Assembly: GCA_030770545.1 (NCBI GenBank)
Contig: CM061098.1
Span: 13,544,001 to 13,608,000 of the forward strand
From: Macropodus opercularis
Taxonomy: Eukaryota > Chordata > Actinopteri > Anabantiformes > Osphronemidae
DNA: 64,000 nucleotides
Reading direction: 5' to 3'
Part shown: positions 25,950-39,300 of the stretch, piece after piece
How the letters are laid out: each line of letters begins with the position of its first letter
How positions within the stretch are numbered: position 1 is the first letter of the stretch
The notes under the pieces: generated by a model
What the model was told of the DNA's origin: nothing
Databases searched by the model: none
The model's input: the letters and a program-made list of their open reading frames with translations, nothing else
Made by a program: the position numbers and the translations under genes

Positions 25950-26582
25950 GTAAGGCAGCAATCAGCTATAGCTGGGCAATGGTGCAACGAAAATAAGCGG
26001 GAAAGACAGGTCGTCTTCAGAAGCGTCACTGCAGGCCAAGTGCCTTATTATGTCAGATTTACAAATTCCCCAATCCCGAGTCAAAGGAAAAAAAGTGACC
26101 TACATAACAATGGACCAGAAAGAGGAAAAAAAAAACACCAATGGCCCAGTTCTCCTCTCTTCTCCTCCACTCATTCTCTCCATCTCTCTCTGGCTGCTCT
26201 CTTTCTCTCTCATTTCGTCACCCCTCGTTTATCTCTATCCTCTGCCTGACAGCGGCTTGGTGAGTTATCACCCCTCATTCAGATGAGAGGAGTGGTGTGT
26301 GTGTGAAGGTCTGGTGTGTGTTTTTGTTTTTTTTTCTCTCTCTCCACAACCAGTGTGTCCTTATCTGTCTGTGTGCGCACACCCCGCATATGTTTATTGT
26401 ATGGTGGCCGTTGCTAAAATGGTACGGTCGGCGGAGGGGGGTGGTTAGGTGATCCAACCAACCTGCTACTAGGTAAACACCATCTGTTCACACAAATCTC
26501 CCCTCCTGCGACACCAGGACCAGAATAGAGTGATCCAATCGCACCTCTTCTCACACACTTCTGCCATGCCAGATTCACACCA

Positions 26583-26584
<2 letters not shown>

Positions 26585-26622
<38 letters not shown>
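26585..26622 (+). repeat. (TG)19 microsatellite
   Basis: Thirty-eight bases of uninterrupted TG, first member of a dense repeat cluster extending to 27638. Confidence 0.95.
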
Positions 26623-26624
<2 letters not shown>

Positions 26625-26791
26625 CGTGGGGTGGGGGGCAGTGATGATAATAGATAATGACAGAACTGTTGGCTGGTAATACACATCTTCAGGTGTTGCT
26701 CTTTTAGATTTTACAGTATGAAACACTCACAGGAACCATATTTTTCTCCGCTTGACTTTCTCTCAGGCTCTCATCCCTTGTTCCTCCATCT

Positions 26792-26794
<3 letters not shown>

Positions 26795-26828
<34 letters not shown>
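26795..26828 (+). repeat. (CT)n microsatellite
   Basis: About 17 CT units, continued by CTTTCTCGCTCGCTCTCTC. Confidence 0.95.
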
Positions 26829-26837
<9 letters not shown>

Positions 26838-26941
26838 GCTCTCTCAGCCTGCGGTAGAATCAAGTCAAATCAATCAATTCAGGTTTCTTGGGCAGACCAG
26901 TGGTGTGGCAAGAAATTGACCTTTCCTTTCAATGTGTGTGC

Positions 26942-26942
<1 letters not shown>

Positions 26943-26986
<44 letters not shown>

Positions 26987-26995
26987 CAAGAGAGA

Positions 26996-27029
<34 letters not shown>
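26943..27029 (+). repeat. Inverted microsatellite pair: (TG)18, GA spacer, (AC)16
   Basis: A 36-bp TG arm (26943-26978) is followed by an 18-nt GA-rich spacer and a 33-bp AC arm (26997-27029). The arms are complementary, so a transcript or single strand could fold into a roughly 33-bp hairpin. Further CA tracts lie at 27127-27148 and 27606-27638. Confidence 0.92.
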
Positions 27030-27030
<1 letters not shown>

Positions 27031-27603
27031 CAGAGGGAAGCAGTTAGAGCTAAGTCGCTATCTGCCTCAGAGCTGATGGTGCCATCCGTTGTGGCGGTGC
27101 CCCCAGCTAACCACGAAGCACCGTAAACACACACACACACACACACACATACACAAATGCACACGAAAGCACACACCCAGCTTTCACCCTAAGCTATAGC
27201 AGATATGACAAGTACACAGCGCTGTGGACACAGCATTTGCGAAGCCCTGTGTCTTTTTATAGCTTTTATGCTAAGCACCGTTGCCATTGCAGGCTTTCCA
27301 TTTTTGCCCGACTGGGTATTGAGTGTATTGAGTGAGTGAGTTAGCCTGGGTTAAGTGGCTGTGCTTAAGGGCACAACAGCACTGCAGCGATCGCCGGTTG
27401 CTCGCCGTACGGCTTCGGAACGAGCCCTGCGAAACAAGATAAAGGGTTCATAAAATAAAAAAAAGAAAAAGAGAAAAGCAGACGATCTCACTGTGTGTGG
27501 AGAGGAAAGTCTTTCTGATTTTCTGTCATCCCTTTGTTTTTGCCACATTGTCAATTTGTAGTTCTCTCATTTCCTTTCCTCTCATTTGCAGATTTCAAAA
27601 CCC

Positions 27604-27639
<36 letters not shown>

Positions 27640-28571
27640 ATATTGCTCGCCAGATGTGGGCTGACACTCCCCATCTATCCAGAAGGTGGGGGTTTAATAG
27701 AGATTTATAATGATTATCAGGAGACCGAGGAATAGTATAGTGTTGCTGCATAAAACTCTACTGATAGAGGGCGTGGATGGATGGAGCGAGGGTAGGAAAA
27801 GAGTGGGAAAAGAGTGGACTTAAGTGGAAAACACTTTAGGGAGGTATCGACAGAGCGTTATAAATGCAAGGATCCTCGGTGGGTCTGTGTGCTGCAGGCG
27901 AGGTCACATAAACAAAGCCAAAAATCTGAGGCCCCAAAGCTGCTGGGGGCTTTTACCTGAGGGCAGTGTATTGAAAGGAAATCCGCTGCGTGCGTATGTG
28001 TGTTCTTTCGAGCGTGCGGCTTGCTTGTGTGTTTGTCTGGACTCCTCGCCGCCTCCTCGCTCCGCGTAGCCTCCGTAATATCATGATAATGCGTTGTGAG
28101 TCCTCCTCTCCTGGACCCGCCGCCACTCTCCAGAGATTCTTCCGTGGAGGATTTCTTGGCCGACCTGAGCCTTCCCACTCCTCCGCCGTTGTCTTGCCTG
28201 TCCTCATCCCGCTGCTGTGCACTGAAACAGCTCATAATTATTGTCTTAGCATCCTTCATGTATAATTTATCAGCCGTTTAAAAGCGGAGGTGCATGCAAT
28301 TAAATCTAGAGGGAGCTTCTGTCTTTCCAAATCTCCCCTTCCTCTCTCCCTTTCATTATTTCTCCCTCCTTCTCCCCCCTCTGTCTCACATGCACAGAGG
28401 CTTTCAGTCACATCCTTTTACTCTGTGTAGTGTTATTTCTTTACACTGCGCCATTGTGCATCCAGCTTCATCCTGTCTCTTTCAGTCAGTTTTTGAGTCA
28501 GCTCTGCCTTCTGCTCTCTCTCCCTAATATCTAAATATGTGTTGGAAATTGGATAAATCATGCAGAGGTGT

Positions 28572-28603
<32 letters not shown>

Positions 28604-30579
28604 GATCCATTTTCTTTTCATCCTTCACTCTTTCGCTCCCTTATTTCCTCCCTCCCAGAGAGAAAGGAGAGAAGAGGCGCAGAGTAATTGGATTCCCCCT
28701 AATAGCGAGGGTAATGTTGACAGTACATAAATCCTGCCACTGAAATAGCGCCTCGTTTATCTTCTGATTTTGCTTCATTGTTTTTCTGCGCCTCTTTCCC
28801 ACTCCCATCTTCCTCCCCCTCCAACTGCTGCTTGTGCTTTCCTTCCATCCTTCCTTCCTTCCTCACCTCACCTCACCCACCCCCCATCTCCCCCAGGGGT
28901 CTCATCGGGTAGCCTTGATTGTCTAGGTGGGACCCGTACGGGACAATGCCAAAAATTGGTCGACGCAGTTCGGTCGAAGCCAAGCAGATACTGGAAAGAG
29001 CAAGGCGGCGAAGGAACATAAACTCTAGACGCAGATAAAAGAGAACATGCACGTAGCGTCAGATATTGTGGTGAAACATAAGGCTTACAGGAAACAATGA
29101 AGGATGCACTTTACTCTGCACTGTGCAAACAAAAGCTGTTCCTTCTCACACCCAACATATTTTGCCTCTGTGGCTTCATATGGTTCACTTCAGGAGGACT
29201 TTAAATCACATTCAGCGTCGGCTCTCTACCAGCGTTTGCCTCTGAAACAAGCCCTCACTCAATAGGACATAAAAATCAGCTGCAAATCCTTCATGCAAGC
29301 GGGACTCGAGTGATTTAGTATTGATTTTTAATGAAAGATCTTTCTTTCTGTTTCACCGTAAATAACCCATAATGTATCATGATATCATATTTGATACTCT
29401 ACACACCATTTTGATACTTAAATCCAAAGTACTGCAAAGGCGTAAAAAATTAAAACAGAAGAAAAGTAAAATATGACATGTCTGAAATAAAAAAAAAGGA
29501 GAGTTAGGCTTCTTCACCTCATCTCACCCTGTGCATATGAATTAAGGTCATCAATAATTGAGAGTCTGGTAGTGATCAGCTATGGACGACCCTTGAAAGC
29601 AGCATTAGGAGACACACACACACACACACACTCGAACCACCCCTCTTTGATGCTCTTTCATGATCCATCTCATTGAACGCAGGAGTCCAGGTCAGGTCAG
29701 CTAATCAATCACCTGCGTGGCATTTGAATTGTTTGGTCTGTCCATAGCCTTCCTGTGTACTTACTCCTCTGATCTCCTCTCCCGCAAACAGAGGAAACAC
29801 TGACAAGGTGGGGCGCGAGAGAAGAGGGTGCTCGTTTACAGAGGAGCCCTGGGACTGAGCGCCATAGGTTGATTGACGCTGGACAGTCTGTCCGGACGCT
29901 ATCGCTGTTACGAGTCGAGCCACATGAGCAAGGTCAAGTCACACTGCTTCCTCGTCTCCGGCCTGCTCGCATCGCTCCACTCACACTTCTCATACATGAT
30001 AGTTCTGAGGAACAGACGATGACAAACAGTAAGCTGTGTTTAATTGCGTGCTCCTTTGCGTGTAACACATCTAAGGCCCTATTGCATCTAAAAGTGTACA
30101 GCGTGTGTGTGTGTGTGCAGGACTGTCGTATGATTTGTTGTTTCCCTGGGTGGTCTGCAGCCGCTCCTGACACACCACACAATCGTTTAATTGGATTGTC
30201 AATCTGGGGAAGCCCACTTCTGCTTGACGCTCTCGGAAAATAACACGGCGCAGCCCTCGGGCGCCGTTACCTTAACCACACATCATAATCATATAATAAG
30301 CAGATTTTATCGGTCGCAGAGCTAAGTCGCCAAAGACGTGTTGGCAAACGGAAGTGAATGATGAAATAAATACACTTGGGGGTTGGGGGGTGTATTGGGG
30401 GGGTGTGGAGGCGTCTTCTCTTCCGGTGGTGTTTGTCCTCGTGGCCCCACCCCTCAACCCCCATCCGTTCCCTTCGCTGAGCCCTGACATCCTTCTACAG
30501 CCAATCAATAGGTCACATTTCTTATTACACCCTGCCACTCACCTACAGCAGTTCCTGTTTGTGCACACGCAACACAAAC
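27640..30579. other. Non-coding DNA
   Basis: CT/GA patches (28565-28605), TTCC/CCTCA pyrimidine sequence (28840-28895) and a CA tract at 29611-29631. A segment at 28900-29020 follows an acceptor-like CTCCCCCAG but meets no donor, so it is not called an exon. Confidence 0.55.
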
Positions 30580-30643
30580 ATGGACGCACACACACCTACG
30601 GCAGCTGCTAAAACAGCCACTTCGTTTTTAGCTGTTTATGTAG
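30580..30643 (+). other. Second candidate alternative first exon
   Basis: ATG in the near-optimal context AAACATGG opens 21 codons starting MDAHTPTAAAKTATSF and runs into the donor GTAG/GTGAGTC at 30643/30644. The donor is phase 1, again compatible with the teneurin acceptor at 50758. Upstream sequence is not clearly leader-like and the peptide is not recognised. Less likely than the candidate at 12130. Confidence 0.2.
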
Positions 30644-33600
30644 GTGAGTCACCGCTCTTCTTTTTCCTTCCTCCGTGCATCCTTCGAGAGCTCGGACTCT
30701 CTGCCACCTCCACCTCCCCGCTCCGTCAACACATTGGCAGCACTATCACAGCCGCGCGCTTTTGTCCGTCATCCTCCTTTCTCGCCCCCTTTTTATTCGC
30801 CCTCCTCCAATGCTCGCGTCCGGTTTGCCCTCCTTTCGCCCTGCTCCTCTCTCACACCTCCTCCTTCTTGCTCCTCACCTCTTATTTTATTTTCCACTTT
30901 GCTGCTCTTCTGCTCATCACTCAGTCAGCCTGCGGTCTGACAGAGATGCTGGGATCTGATGGAGGCTGCCAGACTGTCAGCACATATCTATTCACCGACA
31001 TACACGCGTGCGCGCGCTTAACGTGCAGCAGAGGGGCAGGAAAATGGCAAGAACTCAAACAAAGAGGCGAATGTGTTTATATTATCGAGTTGCATTTAAA
31101 TTTCCATGCATTTATTTCTTCTAAATGTGTCTTGCAGGCCTGTTGCCAAGGAAAATTGTTTGTTGATTCTCAGAAACAATTCTCTTGACATTATAATTGG
31201 GAAGGTGTGTGGGGAGATAAACAAACTTAAAGCTGTTGTTTGTGTTCTAAGCTGGCGTCTGTGTGATGTTGTAGATGTTATCTTTCTGATATCATAGTGC
31301 TGGACTGTTTATCTAAGGCCATGTAGCCATTACTGCCGTCTCCAAGGCTGTGAAGACATCCTCCATTTGAACCACATCACTGTGTATTCGATTCCCACAT
31401 TGTTTGGATAACATCACGACGCTCCTTTCTCAATTGTTGAGCGCAAGTGTGAGCATTTTGGGGCAGTTTGCTGCTATATTTGACCGGCGTGTTTCACGAA
31501 GCCTGCATTTGGTTGATATTTGCCGAGCGGCCGTTCAGCTCCTCGACTGTATTGGAACAGGGCTTAGCTGCTCGATGAGGCAGCTTTGATAGCGAAGTTT
31601 GCCTTCACACGCGCTGGTATCAAAAGAGATATAATTTCTCTTTACTGTAATGAGTTTGATTCGGTCTCCTCTCTTGTAGTGCAGAGTAAACAGACGCAGC
31701 AGGCCTTTGGTTTGGCATACCGATGTCCTGTGGGAGTCGGTCTATGAGCAAAGATGAAAATATGCACAGTTTGATCGCGAGGAAAAATGTCCTGCACCCT
31801 GCCACTCACATCCATCGCTCTGTCTCTTCCAGCGCTCTGTTTTCGTCCCCTTTTCCCTCGCTAGCCTATGTTCTCTGTCTCCTGGGTTTTCGAGAGGAAA
31901 CAAGTGGGTGATCGTTCTATAGACCTTTAGTGTTCGTGTGAGGGAATGAGCGCGTGCTGGGAGTGAGATAACACGATGGAAAAGGAAAGGAAAGGATGTG
32001 CAGAATAGTAGTTGCATCTGGCAGAATCCCCAGTAGGGACAGGGGGGCAAAGCCAAATTCCGTCCCCTGGGTTTCTGATTGCGGCTCGAACTGCATGAGA
32101 TTCCTTCCTGGGAGTGTTGGAATTTGGAGATTTATAGAAATGAGCTGGAGGGACAGAACAGACAGTGCTGGCCCTATAGGAGTCAATCTGTTCTCCGCTC
32201 TATTGTTGGTTAAAAAATTCCCTCGTGGAAAGAGGGCTCGGCTTTAGACTGAGCCCTCATCACTTTCTGTTGGGGATGTAACAGTTAATCCACTAGCACA
32301 AGCGCCATCAAGTCCCTTCTGCTGCTTTTACTACCACTCTTCCATACATGCATACGTGCCTTTCACTCCATCTCCTTATTTTTCACAGCAATACAACAGT
32401 TAACCCCCCCCCCTTCGCCCGCCACTCCCTTCCTTTCTCACACGTAGTCATATGCTCGAGTTTCTGAGTGGAATTGGCAGGAAAGGCAACTTGTCATCGC
32501 TCAACATAAAGCCAATAGCACGCGTCAAACAGAGCGAAACGGAAATTTACCCAGATTTCCTCTGAAACGCTGCAGACAAAGACTTTCAAAAACAACCACA
32601 TTTTTAGCCAAAAGAAAGTTTTTGAAAAGCATTTGTTAAATGGATCATCAGTAAATGAGGCGCTGCCTGTTAAATGAAGAATCGAATAATGTGCAGTTAA
32701 CGATAAACAGAACCTCATCATCAGCCCGGTCTAATGATAGTCTAATTGAATTTTTTCATGGCGAAGAATTAGAACGATCATTTTGACAGTGTGAGCCACA
32801 GGCTATGATGCAGCTCTGAATCGTCGATAAAAATAGCGAGCCATTTGGATCTGTCATTTCCTGGGTGCTTTTGTAAGCTTTAATATTTAGTATTTGTTGT
32901 TTTAACATCCCCTGTAACCCACAGTGCTGCATCAGAACTACAGTGTAGCACTTTCTATTTTCCACTCCACTAAAGGACTGATTAAATTGTTATACTCTAA
33001 CAAATTTGAACCCAGGCAGGAATTAAATTTCCACAGTAGAATATATATATATATAGATATATATATATATGTGAATCTCTTTGATGAAGTGTGTTCCTGT
33101 TCCCTTAGTATTATTGTCGCTGTAGTGTAGCTCCAGAGGGTGCTACCAAGGGCGCCTCCAGATGTGACCCAACTGGAGCTGCCTCTGTCGCTGGGCGAGA
33201 TGTGCCAGACGGGGGGGTTGTGGAGCAGTTAAATAGATGGAAGCCCAAAGCCTCCGGGCGCAGAAGAGCCCTGTGACATTGAGGGGCACAAGTGGCCGCA
33301 GAGCTGACAAGATGAGAAGTGATATGCCCTCACCATCCCTGTCAGTCACGCCACCTCATTAGAGGCAGAGAAACGAGGAGAGAGGGGAGAGAGAGCATCC
33401 TGGAGGAAGAGCGCGAGAGTGGGAGACAAGCGGCAGTGTTTACGTTAACGGGGAACCTTTTTTTTTTTTTTTTTAACTTGTATTACAATCGTAGTAAGGC
33501 TCCACAGCTGTCAAGGAACCTAGTTCAAAGACTGTAAAATTTGGATACAGTGTGTTTGGCACACTAGCACAGCAATGAAGCGAGGCTGCAGAGGCAACTA

Positions 33601-33685
33601 ACATGGTGCACAGACTGGAAGCCGCACCCGAGCGGAGAGCAGGGTGGCGTAGATAAGGTGAAGGCATAAAATATTAACCCCTGGC
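30644..33685. other. Non-coding DNA
   Basis: CT-rich low complexity at 30650-30920, otherwise ordinary unique sequence, an alternating AT tract at 33041-33071 and a T16 run at 33459-33474. Nothing coding was recognised. Confidence 0.55.
33041..33071. repeat. (AT)n palindromic tract
   Basis: About 30 bp of AT alternation interrupted by one GATAT, self-complementary and cruciform-prone. Confidence 0.92.
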
Positions 33686-33870
33686 TAAACACCCAAGCTT
33701 AGCCATCTATGACATCCCTCTCTAGACAATGCTAATACATGCGTTCACGAGGGAGATGACAGGGCCTTGTTGCGCCCGCCAGATGGGAAGTGTGCATTAA
33801 GGAGCTCTCTCATGTATTCATACGCCCATAATAGGATCTATAAGATGAAAATCCCAACAGTCACTTCAGG
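33686..33870. promoter_or_regulatory. Candidate conserved non-coding element
   Basis: Unique, balanced sequence with GCTAATAC, TGCATTAAGG, CATGTATTCATACG and CCATAATAGG words, lacking repeats over nearly 190 bp in an otherwise low-complexity area. Conservation is untested. Confidence 0.22.
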
Positions 33871-36089
33871 AACGCAGACGGAATAATACTGCAGTATTCA
33901 AAAAACACGTGCGTGCGGGTACACATGCTCACACATCCTTTGGCTCTGAAGCTAAATAGTTGATTGATGGTCTAAGCTGTGAAGAAATGCTCTCCTTTAT
34001 GTCTCTAAAGGTTTGTAATTGCTGCAGTGAAAGGATGCTCACTCGCCTGGAATATTGATCCTAATGGGATTACTATCCTCCACCAGAGAGAAGGTGATGG
34101 AGGGAAAGAGACGGAGGGTGGATGAGAGAGAGATGAGGAGGGGTCCGGACAGAAAAGTGAGCACATAGAGAGAGGGAGAAATCTAGTTTGTCCTTGGCGT
34201 TTTTCATTGATCTTTTCTTTTTTTCACCACAATCATTCGGTAACGACTTCCGTACGGGAACGATAAAGCATCGCTCTGGAAAGAAGAGCTCCGTAGAACT
34301 TATAGAGGGGGCCAGAGTTAGACGGCTGATCCTCGAGGGACAGATCATGGAGGGGGCGCAGCAGCGGCCCCACCATCAATCCATGGGGATGCTTGTTGTT
34401 GTTGTTGTATATGCTGCTCATGTCCCGGCAGCTGCAAACAAAAGAGGGTTCAAGCAGAATACAGACAAGGAGAGGGCGAAGAATGTTTTCAAAGAGGAGC
34501 GAGACTTATATAACTGCAGAGCTGGAGGTGTAACAGAAACTGAAGAGGAGAACAACCATATGTTCAGCGTGTCCATATTGTAATTGGGAGAAAAGTGCAG
34601 CTCACTGCCTTTCCTGATTTTTCCCAGGGCTGTTCTGATTTCAACCCTCCCCGTTCTTCTCTCGGAATCAATCAGCGTGGAGGGCCGTAAGCCTGTCCGT
34701 CGTTCTGCCCGTTCGACTGCAGTCACCCCAGATGGGAGACACGGCGGCCCGAGTGTGGCCAGACTGTCCTCTGCGGCTAATTGTAACGTTATGACGAGGC
34801 CCGAGTCATGGATGTGACACAGATATGAGTGCGTCTCAGCTGATAGCGTGTGTGTGTGTCAGTATAGAGGTGTAGTCAGTCTGTTTCAGCCGGACCATAA
34901 TGTTGGTCATCTGCCTGTGTTTTGACTGTCTCCAGGCTCCTTCCATGCTGCTCGAGCACTTAGTGGCACTCGCACTAAAGTCACCTTTCTGAATAATTAT
35001 CAGACAGCCATTATGTCCGTTCTGCGCTTCTTGATGTTTCTCTGCGGGAGCGTCTTTTCACAGAGGAACGCGTGTATGTGTGACTCATTGTTTGGCTGGC
35101 TTTGAAAGTTTGTTTCTCCCTAGTGGGGGGTCTCCGGGAGAAACGACTTTGCTTTTTCGAAGTCGGAGAGGAAGAAAGAGGTAAGGATTATCCAGGCGGA
35201 GATGTCGTGGGTGGGTGGAGCAACACGAAGCGCAGCAACAAAGAGTCGCAAAGACAATAATAATCAAGCGCAAACTGACTCCAAAAACAGATAATACGGC
35301 GGAACCCACCTGGTGGAAATCACCTAACTACACACTCACACTGGCGTCTCTCCACCTCCCTGTGGGGTGATTGCTAAAATGAGTTTTCAATACCTTCAAA
35401 GGCTTGTAATGCAGCCAGCAATTTCATTTTGACAGACACACTTCTGAAGGTGCGGGAGGGAGGGGGGAGCGTTGTTGTGGGTTTTTTTTTTTTTTTTTCC
35501 TTCAGCACAAAGGAGACTCTCCGTGTGTCCGTGTCCATGTGTAAGCATGTGTGAGCGCGTGTGCTTGTGGACTCAGTTGTGATCAGACTCCCACAGCGCC
35601 GTCTCAGCCTTTAAGAACTGCAGGAGACTTGTAGAGGACAAAAAACAGCATGAAAGGAGAGAGAATAAAGGAGGAAGGAGAGGAAGGGCAGCGCCGGGTT
35701 CACTTTCCAGCCGCGTGTTTGCATTACTTTGGGAAACTACACTTTCTGACAAGGAGGCCTTTGCGGGATGATTATCAGAGCGCTGACACAAATCCGGCTG
35801 ATTTAAAATTGCCGTTCAGTGCGATAAGGAAAGCGGGTTTTGAATTTGAATCGCTGGAGGTTAGGGACTACGTTTTAAATAGACACGTAATGTTGTTTAC
35901 GCAAATCGGCATCGATCAAACTCAGCTGTCGCGCAGACGGTTTATAAACGGTGTCAACTCTCACTCCTGTTTAGAGAGCATTTAAATCACCGCTGACATG
36001 TGCCCGTGTCCTCTTAGTCCACACGAACACACGCAGATGTTGATAACGGACATTCACAGAGGGGGGGAAGAAGAAAAAAAAAGCGCCAC
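33871..36089. other. Non-coding DNA
   Basis: GA-rich patch at 34078-34190, T-rich run at 35482-35500 and several isolated splice-like words, none forming a convincing exon. Confidence 0.55.
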
Positions 36090-36350
36090 GAGTTGTCCTG
36101 TGCAGATGGCTTCCCATACATTCAAAGGCCATTGAAGGCACCACCACTAGTGTTCCTGCAGGTGGTTGATCCCTACAGCAACCCATATGTCTGACTGATG
36201 GCCTGACACTGATTGTTCATGACGCAGGCAGGCCACAAGGAGCCCCAGGGGCCTCTAAGGGCCACGCAGTCTCATTTTTGGCATGACATCACTTGCTCTG
36301 ACCTCGGAGGCGGGACAGCGCTAACGGCAGTGAATGCCTCACTTGATTGA
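36090..36350. promoter_or_regulatory. Candidate conserved non-coding element
   Basis: Unique sequence with bHLH-type CAGATG and CAGGTG boxes, TGACATCA (CRE/AP-1-like) and GGGACAGCGCT, which resembles the right half of an RE1/NRSF site; the left half-site is not evident. Confidence 0.25.
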
Positions 36351-39300
36351 ACAGACCAAGAGTTTAGAAAGATTATGATTTACTCACTGAGAGCCCTTCA
36401 TGCATTTGCTGTCGGAGAAGCGAACACCTGGCACTGAATGACCAGGGAGAATCGATATGAGCGCAAACCACCTCTGTCTTCAGAAACACTATCATCCGTT
36501 CCGAGCATCCTTTCACCTTCCCATCACATGAAGCTTTTTGATCAATGCGCCATTGTTTTGTTTGTTTGCGTCCTGACTGCGAAATACGATAACGCAGAAC
36601 TTGAGGCAGCTCAGAAATCAACCGAGTCAACGGAGCCTCGCTCAGCTGGAAAGCTCATCCTTCAATTTCCACTATTTCAAATGTTGAACCACAGATAAAA
36701 TAAGAGCGTGTTTAATATTAGAGAGACAGCTCAGAGTGCATATCAACAGAAAATAATCATCCAACTATTTAGTCTCCCTCTGCCACAGGGTGTATTTAAC
36801 ATTCACCAGCTTATATATTTATGTTACTGCCACGGTCCATGCATCTCTTCGCATCTACAGAAGCTCTGCTACCTGCTCATCTCCCAACAGTTTGCATTCA
36901 GAGAAGAGAACAGAGAGATATTTTGAAATCTAAGAAAAGTTAACATTTAGCTAACATTCATTAGGTTGCCAGAAACATGACTCGAAATGATTACTGAGCT
37001 GTTCTGTGTGTAACAACCTTTATATGTCAAAAACGTTTCAGGATGTTCTGCTTCCTAAGTGGCCAAAAAGGAAATTACCCCTAAAATTAAGTACTGGCAG
37101 GGAAAGTTTGAAAGTGGCAGTGATTTGCTGAAAGGTTGTTTTTACCAAAGAAATGACAGTGTTAGGAAACCGTTCAAACCTTTGGAAGAACCCGTGGTTA
37201 GAGTTTTTCTAACTAACAAATTGTGGTGGTGCAAAGTTTCCTCCCTGAGGTAGAGAAATGCATTTCTCAACTTTACTCAGGCAGTCTTACTTGCCTGAAT
37301 TAGAGGAGAACACACTCGTATTAAATTCGTTTTTGTAAACTCTGTGTTGACATTTAGAAATGAGGCACTGGAGGTGACGCGACTAACGCGGAAAGTTGAA
37401 TCCTCCGCGCCCGTAAAACTCGCATTATCGCCCTCTCACATTTAGACTTCATAACGTTCGTACAAAGTTTTCCTCAAAGTGACCCCCTCCTCAATGGCTG
37501 TGAGTAGAGCAGGGAACTCCACACTATGTAGATTATTGGTGATTGATTATATCTGGAGGACAGGGGAGATTATTCCTTTCCAGATTTATGGTGTCTGAGG
37601 AAGAGACCCATTTCTAACTTGGTGATTACAGCTAGAGGGCTCAGCAGGTTGTTCACACGTGTGTTTATGCGTGCGCAAGCGTGCATATTTTTCAGGACAC
37701 AGTACCCGGAGACTGATGTGCCTTGTGTGTAATAAAGAAGCGGTATAATGAGATGCCTAACTTTCCCTCTTTGAATGATATTTTACATTAAAAATGTAAA
37801 TTAAAGTCCCCCTTCATCACATCCCAGACCCCCCTCTCCTCATCACCATGTCCAAAACAATTTTCTGCATGGCTCCCTTTGCGGTAGTGGAATGCAGGGT
37901 GTGTGTGTGTGTGTGTGTTTGTGCTTGCATATACGTATGTGTGCGTGTGTCCATCCTCGTCTGGACCTTAACTGATTGCGATTGCATTTCCATCGGATTT
38001 TCTCCTGGCGAGAAGGAGAGCAGGGCCCAGACGGAGAATTGGGATCGTAGAGAAGGAAACTCATCTCCCCTTTCCCAGACGCAGTCCCGCTTCCAGGGTG
38101 TGCGGCCACGCAGACACAGCCTGTGAATGGTGTCCTCTATTACTTGGAGCATTAACATCACTAATGAGGTGTGAGAGAGGGACAGAGACAGAGCGCGCCG
38201 GAGACGAGAAAGAGGTGGGTCAGAGAAACAGAGCGAAAGACGAAGAGGGGTAACTATCAATCTCGACGAGGATCTGAGAAAAAGGTGGAAAAGGTGGAGA
38301 GGAAGGCGTTGAGCCGAGAATTTGCTGGAAGACAAAAGAGTGAGCGTTAGTAAGAAAGAAATGCTAGCAAGTGAAAAGTGCGGCGAGAAAGTGAGAAGTG
38401 GCTCTTTTCCTGTTCAAAGCCATCTGCTCTGCGGGCAGGTGCCGAGCGTGTGTGTGTTATCGCACACAGATGTAAAACGGTTGTTATCAAGTGGTAATCG
38501 AGGAGAATTTTTTACCTTACTCAGTATATGTATGCGTGTGGGTGTGTGTGGACAGGATCAGACTGTCATTTCAGATGAGCTGTGCCCACCGGACTTCTGT
38601 TCCGATAACTCAACGCTGACAAGCTTATTGTTCCAAGCGCTGCCTACACTATAATTCCCCATATAAACCTACAAGCAATGAAACATCCTCCTGTGTGTGT
38701 GTGTGTGTGAGGTAGAGTGATGTGCGTTTGTGCGCGTTTCACCCCAGATAACGCCTTTGCTCTAGATAACCTATTGTCCTTGCCTCTAAAACCTGGAGGG
38801 AAAGAGTTTCACAGCTTCTGTACAAAACCCAGAGAACCGTTGCTTCTCCGTCTCTTCGCGCCATCCCGGCTTCCTCCCTACATTCATCGACTGTTTTGTG
38901 TTTTTTTTTTTTTTTTTTTTAAATTTCATCCTTTATTCATCTGTTTCCCCCTCTCCATCTGGTGCTCCTTTAACTTTTTTTGTTCTCCCTAAACCAAACC
39001 TCATTTGTGCAATCACTCTTTTCCCTTTTATTCCTTTCCCCCCTTCCTCCTCTTCCTGCCCTCTTTCCTTTGTCTGTCATAGCTGGGTACAGCGCAGTCA
39101 TTTGCTGCTATAGTCTATAGCTAGAAGCCCTCTCACTGAGATAGATGCCTGCCTATGAAAGACATTTGTTTCCTTTACTGTCACTGTGCAATAATCAGCC
39201 ACTCTAACGTAATCAACATATTGCCCTTGCGGTAAATACAGCTGAGCAAGTTGGCCCGTGTGTGTGTGTAGATTGGTGGGTAGTGAAGATACGGTTGCGT

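Noticed and set aside
26258..26264. 7-nt segment between CTGACAG and GTGAGT
   Set aside because: Far too short and frame-breaking; chance pairing of splice words.
30559..31188. Long plus-strand frame through CT-rich sequence
   Set aside because: Leu/Ser/Phe-rich translation of a polypyrimidine tract. Only its 5' ATG-to-donor part was kept, as a weak exon candidate.
37817..38335. Open frame of 172 codons on the minus strand
   Set aside because: Composition is low complexity (Ser/Leu and Thr-His repeats from CA and GA tracts), with no recognisable domain or promoter context.
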